Translations under genes and position numbers: made by a program | The notes under the pieces: model-generated | Seen by the model: the letters and a program-made list of their open reading frames with translations, nothing else | Told to the model about the DNA's origin: nothing | Database searches by the model: none | Source: an uncultured Clostridia bacterium | GTDB lineage: Bacteria; Bacillota; Clostridia; Christensenellales; Aristaeellaceae | NCBI GenBank assembly: GCA_937886445.1 | Contig: CALGBY010000134.1 | Span: forward strand, 1 to 64,000 | Length of the DNA: 64,000 nucleotides | Direction of reading: 5' to 3' | In this document: piece by piece, positions 59,405 through 64,000 of the stretch | Layout: every line of letters starts with the position of its first letter | How positions within the stretch are numbered: position 1 is the stretch's first letter

Positions 59405-60919
59405 TTACTGCTGAGCCTTCAGGGCATCAGTGTATTCGGCCTTGATCATTTCGCCGCCTTCATCAGCCCACTGCTGCCAGATAGCACGAAGACCGGCTTC
59501 GTCGATCTTGCAGGTGATGTACTGTACATCAGCGTCGTTCAGCATGGTATCCAGAGTGGAACCGAAAGCGATGTAGGTTTCGCTGGTAAGAGTAGCGCAG
59601 GGGTTAGCAACAGCATACTTCGCGTACTCAATGTTGTTCGCGGCATATTCATCACGCAGGGGAGAAGAAGCAGTCGCGATGGTCAGATCGCCGGGAGTAC
59701 CCATGTTCAGCTGGTTCAGGCTGCCCAGAACAGTGGCATTGTAATCGGTATAGGTCTTCTGGAGAGCAGCATCATCCTTGGCTTCTACAGGATAGAGATG
59801 ACGGCATCCATCGTCCCAGATCCAGTAGTTGACATTCTCGATACCGGCGTTCAGAGCCATCTGGCCTTCAGGAGAGTTGCACCAGTCGAGGAATTTGAGA
59901 ACCTTGGGCAGGTCTTCTTCCTTGATGGTCTTGGTCAGAGCAACCATTCCGGCATAGCCGGCGCTCTGAGGCCAAAGAGTGATGGAACCGTCAGCCTTCT
60001 TCAGAGCGGGGATCTCTTCAAAGATCTGCTCGGTCACGCCTTCGTTCTTTTCGAACCATTCCTGCTGACGATGAGCGTTATCGTTGCAGTCAAATCTCAT
60101 GAAGCACTTGCCGGTGCGTTCCATGTTGTCCCAATCGCTGGAAGTAATGGTTACGAAATCAGGATTGATACCGCCGATCTCATACAGATGACGCAGCCAG
60201 TTCAGGCCTTCGATATAAGCGGGATGCTCATGCGCAGAAATCACATTTCCGTTCTCGTCAACACCCCAGGTGTTGGGGGCGCCGTAAGCAACGGTAATGA
60301 TATTGATGGTGCCGACAGTGTAGTTGCCTACCATGTTCAGAGCATAGGTATCATCGCTGTAGGAAGCCAGGGCTTCGGCAAGAGCAGTCAGTTCTTCAAT
60401 GGTCTCGGGCTCCTTGGTAATGCCGACCTTCGCGGCGATATCACTGCGATAGTAGATACCGGCACGGGGATAGGCACGGCTGCGGAAAATACCCATCACG
60501 TGGCCGTCGACGGCAGAGTTCTTATAGACCTGAACAGCATTTTCATGAGCCAGGTAGGGATAAGAAGCAGTGTCGAACACATAATCGGTCAGATCCCAGA
60601 AAGCACCGGCCTGAGCATTCTGAACGAATACGTTGTCACGGGAGGGGAAGGAAATGAGCATGGGCATATCCTTGGGAGTTGCGAGGGTAGTGGACAGAGA
60701 ATCGCCATAGGTAGAGTTGGCGGCAAAGTGGATGTCCAGACGGACACCGGTCTTTTCCTCGATGTACTTAAGAACAGGATTGTCGGTCGCATTGAATTCG
60801 ACTTCGGCATTCATGTCGGGAAGCATCACCGAAATGGTGAAGGGTTCTTCTGCAGCAGCGAAGCTCATCACACTGAGAGCCATCATTACTGCGAAGGCAA
60901 GGGCGAGCAGTTTCTTCAT
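59405..60919 (-). CDS. extracellular solute-binding protein for RG-I oligosaccharides
   Basis: A 504-residue family-1-type (LplA/YtcQ-like) binding protein. The N-terminal hydrophobic signal MKKLLALAFAVMMALSVMSF ends AAAEE, with no lipobox cysteine, so it looks like an ordinary signal peptidase I substrate. The mature part shows the two-lobed binding-protein pattern. Partners are the LplC- and LplB-type permeases just upstream. The ATPase is missing, as usual for this subclass, which borrows a shared MsmX-type ATPase. GGAGG precedes the ATG. Confidence 0.92.
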   Translation of the reverse strand: MKKLLALAFAVMMALSVMSFAAAEEPFTISVMLPDMNAEVEFNATDNPVLKYIEEKTGVRLDIHFAANSTYGDSLSTTLATPKDMPMLISFPSRDNVFVQNAQAGAFWDLTDYVFDTASYPYLAHENAVQVYKNSAVDGHVMGIFRSRAYPRAGIYYRSDIAAKVGITKEPETIEELTALAEALASYSDDTYALNMVGNYTVGTINIITVAYGAPNTWGVDENGNVISAHEHPAYIEGLNWLRHLYEIGGINPDFVTITSSDWDNMERTGKCFMRFDCNDNAHRQQEWFEKNEGVTEQIFEEIPALKKADGSITLWPQSAGYAGMVALTKTIKEEDLPKVLKFLDWCNSPEGQMALNAGIENVNYWIWDDGCRHLYPVEAKDDAALQKTYTDYNATVLGSLNQLNMGTPGDLTIATASSPLRDEYAANNIEYAKYAVANPCATLTSETYIAFGSTLDTMLNDADVQYITCKIDEAGLRAIWQQWADEGGEMIKAEYTDALKAQQ

Positions 60920-60983
60920 GTCTGAGTCCTCCTTACATAATTTGAACGGGCAAATTGACCCGCCAATAACGAATAATAAAGAA

Positions 60984-61934
60984 TCATCCTTTCAGAGCGC
61001 CTACCATGACACCCTTTACGAAATACTTTTGCAGGAAGGGATAAACGCACATGATGGGAACGGTGGATACCACGATGACCGCCATCTTGACAGACTGAGC
61101 CGGCGGCTGAACAAAATCCGGATCCATGTTTGCCATTTCACCGGCCGTAGCATTGGCCATGATGATGATCTCGCGAAGAAGCACCTGGAGAGGCCATTTA
61201 TCACGCTCGCTGTTCAGGTAGATCATTGCGCCAAAATACGCGTTCCAGTGTCCGACCGCGTAGAACAGACCGAAGGTGGCAAGAACAGGCAATGAAAGAG
61301 GAAGAACGATCTTTACCAGTATTCCTACATCCGAACAGCCATCCAGGCTTGCCGATTCTTCAAGCTCCTGCGGAATGCCCTGGAAGAAATTCTTGACGAT
61401 CATCATGTTGTAGGCGCTGATTGCACCGGGAAGGAGAATAGCGAGAAAAGAACCCTTCAAGCCCAGAATACTCGCGTTGACAATGTACCCCGGAATCATT
61501 CCTCCTGAGAAGAACATGGAGAATATGACCATGTTCAGGAAGAAATTTCTGCCGCGCAGACGGGTCTTCGATAACGCATAAGCCATCGTTATCGTAAAGA
61601 AAAGATTGATCAATGTACCGGTCACGGTAATGAATATCGAGTTGCCGAAGGCCTGCACGATCCTGTTTGAGGAGAATATATACCGATAGGCGTCAATGGT
61701 GACATCTCTCGGTATAATGAACATAGGACGGGTAGACAATTCATACTCAGTAGCCAGAGAGGCACCGATTATGTATATGAAAGGCATGATCGTGGTAAAC
61801 GCGATCAGGGAGAGGATGACATAATTGAAAACATCAAAGATCCTGCTTCCGACGCTGTTGTACGCGCTCACCGGACCGGATGATATCTTCATTGTGCCAG
61901 GAGTTTTTTTGTCACGGATCTGCATCTGTGTCAT
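60984..61934 (-). CDS. ABC sugar permease, LplC/YtcP type
   Basis: A 316-residue, six-span permease. The ATPase-coupling EAA loop is QELEESASLDGCSDVGILVKIVLPLS. The family end motif LQKYFVKGVMVGALKG is present. It pairs with the LplB-type permease encoded 15 bases upstream; together with the binding protein they would import RG-I oligosaccharides. AAAGGAG precedes the ATG. Confidence 0.92.
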   Translation of the reverse strand: MTQMQIRDKKTPGTMKISSGPVSAYNSVGSRIFDVFNYVILSLIAFTTIMPFIYIIGASLATEYELSTRPMFIIPRDVTIDAYRYIFSSNRIVQAFGNSIFITVTGTLINLFFTITMAYALSKTRLRGRNFFLNMVIFSMFFSGGMIPGYIVNASILGLKGSFLAILLPGAISAYNMMIVKNFFQGIPQELEESASLDGCSDVGILVKIVLPLSLPVLATFGLFYAVGHWNAYFGAMIYLNSERDKWPLQVLLREIIIMANATAGEMANMDPDFVQPPAQSVKMAVIVVSTVPIMCVYPFLQKYFVKGVMVGALKG

Positions 61935-61949
61935 CGTAAAACTCCTTTC

Positions 61950-62900
61950 TCAGTACAGTCCCTGCTCACCGAGCAGATGAGATATCTTGTTGGTGGTCAC
62001 AACGAGCGTAACGCTTACGATGGATTTCATAAGCCCTACGGCTGAAGCATAGCTGTATTGCGCGCTTTGCAGACCCTGCTGGTAAACAAACACATCAAGC
62101 GTCTGCGAAGCACTGCGGTTCAGCGCGTTGGACATAAGGATCAGATGATCATATCCTGAGTCAAGCACGCTTCCCATTCTGAGGATCAGCATAAGCACGA
62201 TGGTGGAACGGATCGCCGGAAGAGTGATGTGCCACATTCTGCGTAACCGGCCGGCACCGTCTACCATGGCAGCTTCATACAGCTGTGTATCAACATTTGT
62301 TAAGGCGGCAAGGAAAATGATGGTGCCCCAGCCGGTTTCTTTCCAAATCGTCTGCCCGACGATCATCCAGCGGAAGGTATCGGGGGATGTCAGGTATTCA
62401 ACGGGTTGCCCAAGCAGTTGATTAGTAAACTTGTAAACGATTCCGGTGGGACTGAAAAGAACATAAGTAATGGAAACAACAATAACGATGGAGATAAAAT
62501 GCGGAACATACAGGAATGTCTGCAAAACCTTTTTGTACTTGAGCGAACGCATTTCGTTCAGCAAAAGCGCAAGAATGATGGGAGCAGGGAAATAGAGAGC
62601 GATATTCATCAGGCTGAGCAGCAATGTATTTCCGAGATATCGTGTCCAGCTTGATGATTTGAAGAAATACTGGAACCATTTCAAGCCGACCCATTTACTT
62701 CCGAACACACCGGAATAGGGGACATAGTTTTCAAAAGCGATCACAATGCCCCACATGGGTAGGTATTTGAAAATGATAAAGTAGATCAATCCGGGGAGAA
62801 GCAGCAAATAAAGCCAGCAATCCCGTTTAAGATCGGCGCGAAGACGTGTCCGGTACTCTTTGCCCTGACCGTACATGGCAATTCGTTCGGATCTTTTCAT
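61950..62900 (-). CDS. ABC sugar permease, LplB/YteP type
   Basis: A 316-residue permease. Early cytoplasmic stretch LRADLKRDCWLYLLLLPGLIYFIIFKYLPMWG, EAA loop QLYEAAMVDGAGRLRRMWHITLPA, C-terminal NKISHLLGEQGLY. YteP/LplB-like proteins accompany GH105 genes in Bacillus RG-I loci. ATG 62900 follows GGAG by 10 bases; a TTG at 62909 is less likely. It starts 5 bases after the GH105 stop. Confidence 0.92.
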   Translation of the reverse strand: MKRSERIAMYGQGKEYRTRLRADLKRDCWLYLLLLPGLIYFIIFKYLPMWGIVIAFENYVPYSGVFGSKWVGLKWFQYFFKSSSWTRYLGNTLLLSLMNIALYFPAPIILALLLNEMRSLKYKKVLQTFLYVPHFISIVIVVSITYVLFSPTGIVYKFTNQLLGQPVEYLTSPDTFRWMIVGQTIWKETGWGTIIFLAALTNVDTQLYEAAMVDGAGRLRRMWHITLPAIRSTIVLMLILRMGSVLDSGYDHLILMSNALNRSASQTLDVFVYQQGLQSAQYSYASAVGLMKSIVSVTLVVTTNKISHLLGEQGLY

Positions 62901-62905
62901 AAAAG

Positions 62906-63952
62906 TCAATCTCCTTTAAGCATCAATTCAGTCAGCATCAGGAATGTAAGCCCCTGCCCATAGGCTGTGGGAGTCACGATAATGTCTTTATAGTGCTGAA
63001 GGGTATGTCCCATGCCGGTCCCGCCGGATACGCCCTGAACAGCGCCGGTCTCGTCGATCTGTCCAAGCACTGCGTTTGCGGAAAGCATTCCCATATCATA
63101 ATATTTTTCTTCCGGCAGCCATCCCAGCCGCACGCCTTTGATAATGCCATAGGCAATACCGGCGGTTGCACTGGTCTCACAGTATGTTTCTTCAACATCG
63201 ATCAAAGTTGTGAACATACCGTTTACACGCTGCAGCTTCCATAAGGCAAGTACCTGATCCTGCCAGGCGGAACGGATCATCTTCATTGCGGCGCTGCTGC
63301 TCTTCGTGATGTCAAAAAGCTCAATAGCGGAAACCGTGAACCAGGCATTGCCGCGTGCCCAGAATGCACCTGCAAAATTATTGCGGCCGTCAAAGGTCCA
63401 ACCGTGATAGAAAAGACCGGACTTTTGATCCTGAAGATAACGGATATGCATCAGGAACTGATATTCAGCTTCCGCGACAAGCTCGGGACGCTCCAGCACT
63501 ATGCCGGCTTTTGCGAGAAACAGGCATACCATGAAAAGCGTGTCACACCAAAGCTGCTGGTAATGCTTGTTCCATACCGTGCAGTGCTGCAATCCGCCGT
63601 ATTCGGTACGCGGCATTTCATTCAGCACCCAGTCCAGCCAGCTTTCGATCACAGGCAGATATTCAGCCTTTTTTGTTTCGCCGTAAAGACAGGTAAGCGT
63701 CAGAACAGGCGCTACTGTATTAACATTGCGGTGAGGCTGTTCGGCGCGTGAAAGCATGTCATCATACCAGCCGGTCAGATAATCGAGCACTTTTCTGTCA
63801 CCGCTTTGCTGCCAGGTCTTGTAGATGCCATAAAGAGCGACACCGGTAGGCCACTCCCAGTTGTTCATTGTGAGATGGCCGCGAGAGGGATCGTTTCCGT
63901 CGGCGTTTTTCAGCATATTGAGAACCCGCCCGGCAATTTCACAGTAATTCAT
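62906..63952 (-). CDS. GH105 unsaturated rhamnogalacturonyl hydrolase
   Basis: A 348-residue alpha/alpha-barrel enzyme of the YteR type. It hydrates and releases the unsaturated galacturonate left on L-rhamnose after RG-I lyase action. The catalytic Asp is D137 in WCDTLFM, equivalent to YteR D143. NNWEWPTGVALYG and FWARGNAWF line the barrel. Cytoplasmic, no signal peptide. It is the first visible gene of the transporter operon; GAGGTG precedes the ATG. Confidence 0.94.
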   Translation of the reverse strand: MNYCEIAGRVLNMLKNADGNDPSRGHLTMNNWEWPTGVALYGIYKTWQQSGDRKVLDYLTGWYDDMLSRAEQPHRNVNTVAPVLTLTCLYGETKKAEYLPVIESWLDWVLNEMPRTEYGGLQHCTVWNKHYQQLWCDTLFMVCLFLAKAGIVLERPELVAEAEYQFLMHIRYLQDQKSGLFYHGWTFDGRNNFAGAFWARGNAWFTVSAIELFDITKSSSAAMKMIRSAWQDQVLALWKLQRVNGMFTTLIDVEETYCETSATAGIAYGIIKGVRLGWLPEEKYYDMGMLSANAVLGQIDETGAVQGVSGGTGMGHTLQHYKDIIVTPTAYGQGLTFLMLTELMLKGD

Positions 63953-63975
63953 ATTTTACACCTCGATCGCAAAAT

Positions 63976-63981
63976 ATTATA
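63976..63981 (-). promoter_or_regulatory. -10 element of the GH105/transporter operon promoter
   Basis: TATAAT on the minus strand, 24 bases before the GH105 start. The matching -35 would lie at or beyond the window edge, so the promoter is only half visible. Confidence 0.45.
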
Positions 63982-64000
63982 CAATCACTTAACTATGCTG

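Noticed and set aside
59798..60925. 375-codon open frame antisense to the solute-binding protein
   Set aside because: The opposite frame encodes a clear binding protein with signal peptide and ribosome binding site; this frame has neither.
40150..63952. search for an AraC, LacI or two-component regulator in the RG-I locus
   Set aside because: None of the genes has an HTH or kinase domain; control must come from outside the window.
1..64000. tRNA, rRNA, CRISPR, IS element or phage signals
   Set aside because: No cloverleaf-like, ribosomal, regularly spaced repeat, transposase or integrase sequence was noticed on reading both strands.

Overview
The window looks like chromosome from a low-to-mid GC anaerobic Bacillota (Clostridia). 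The evidence is PyrK plus class 1B PyrD, a PyrR-type leader, RbgA, a YlmH-type S4 protein, an AbrB/SpoVT regulator with a C-terminal Cys pair, the dprA-topA-trmFO-hslVU order, LplB/LplC-type sugar permeases and strong GGAGG ribosome binding sites. A gut or rumen pectin user is likely. The order (for example Christensenellales or Lachnospirales) is a guess. No rRNA, tRNA, CRISPR array, IS element or prophage was seen.

Layout. 1-4.0 kb: AT-rich end of a cell-surface polysaccharide/amidoligase cluster on the minus strand (HAD hydrolase, two ATP-grasp proteins, a GT4 glycosyltransferase). 4.1-8.6 kb: two small regulators, topoisomerase III, a Cys-rich mini-protein and mannonate dehydratase. 8.7-17.7 kb: a GC-richer de novo pyrimidine operon, pyrC-K-D-F-E-B-I-carB, behind a PyrR-type attenuator; carA and pyrR are not here. 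17.9-32.1 kb: housekeeping run rbgA-rnhB-yraN, a giant double GT-C membrane protein, comM-dprA-topA-trmFO-hslV-hslU. 32.3-40 kb: mixed accessory genes (YlmH-like, a nucleoside deoxyribosyltransferase-like protein, MFS permease, nitroreductase, esterase, M20 peptidase, CyuA-type cysteine desulfidase).

40.1-63.95 kb is the most distinctive part: a rhamnogalacturonan-I (RG-I) utilisation locus. A minus-strand operon enters from the right edge: GH105 unsaturated rhamnogalacturonyl hydrolase, two LplB/LplC permeases, a solute-binding protein, CE4-like deacetylase, large GH2, PL22 oligogalacturonate lyase and CE12 acetylesterase. A PL11 rhamnogalacturonan lyase faces it. Divergent from PL11 runs a second minus-strand series: GH112 galactosyl-rhamnose phosphorylase, a TIM-barrel isomerase/epimerase, a KduD-like dehydrogenase, a UroD-superfamily protein with an MtaA-like HxC...C site, rhaB, rhaA, rhaD, rhaM, and a GH2 beta-glucuronidase-like enzyme.

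How it fits together (inference): RG-I fragments are bound by the solute-binding protein and imported by the two permeases with an ATPase encoded elsewhere. None of the depolymerising enzymes shows a signal peptide, so deacetylation, PL11/PL22 cleavage, GH105 removal of unsaturated galacturonate and GH112 phosphorolysis of Gal-beta-1,4-Rha would occur in the cytoplasm. L-rhamnose is then mutarotated, isomerised, phosphorylated and cleaved by RhaM/A/B/D. KduD-like and UxuA steps handle uronates, but KduI, KdgK and KdgA are not in the window. A near-identical AAGCGCTT-centred palindrome lies in the GH112/PL11 divergent promoter region and just downstream of the MFS permease promoter, suggesting shared control by a LacI/CcpA-type factor.
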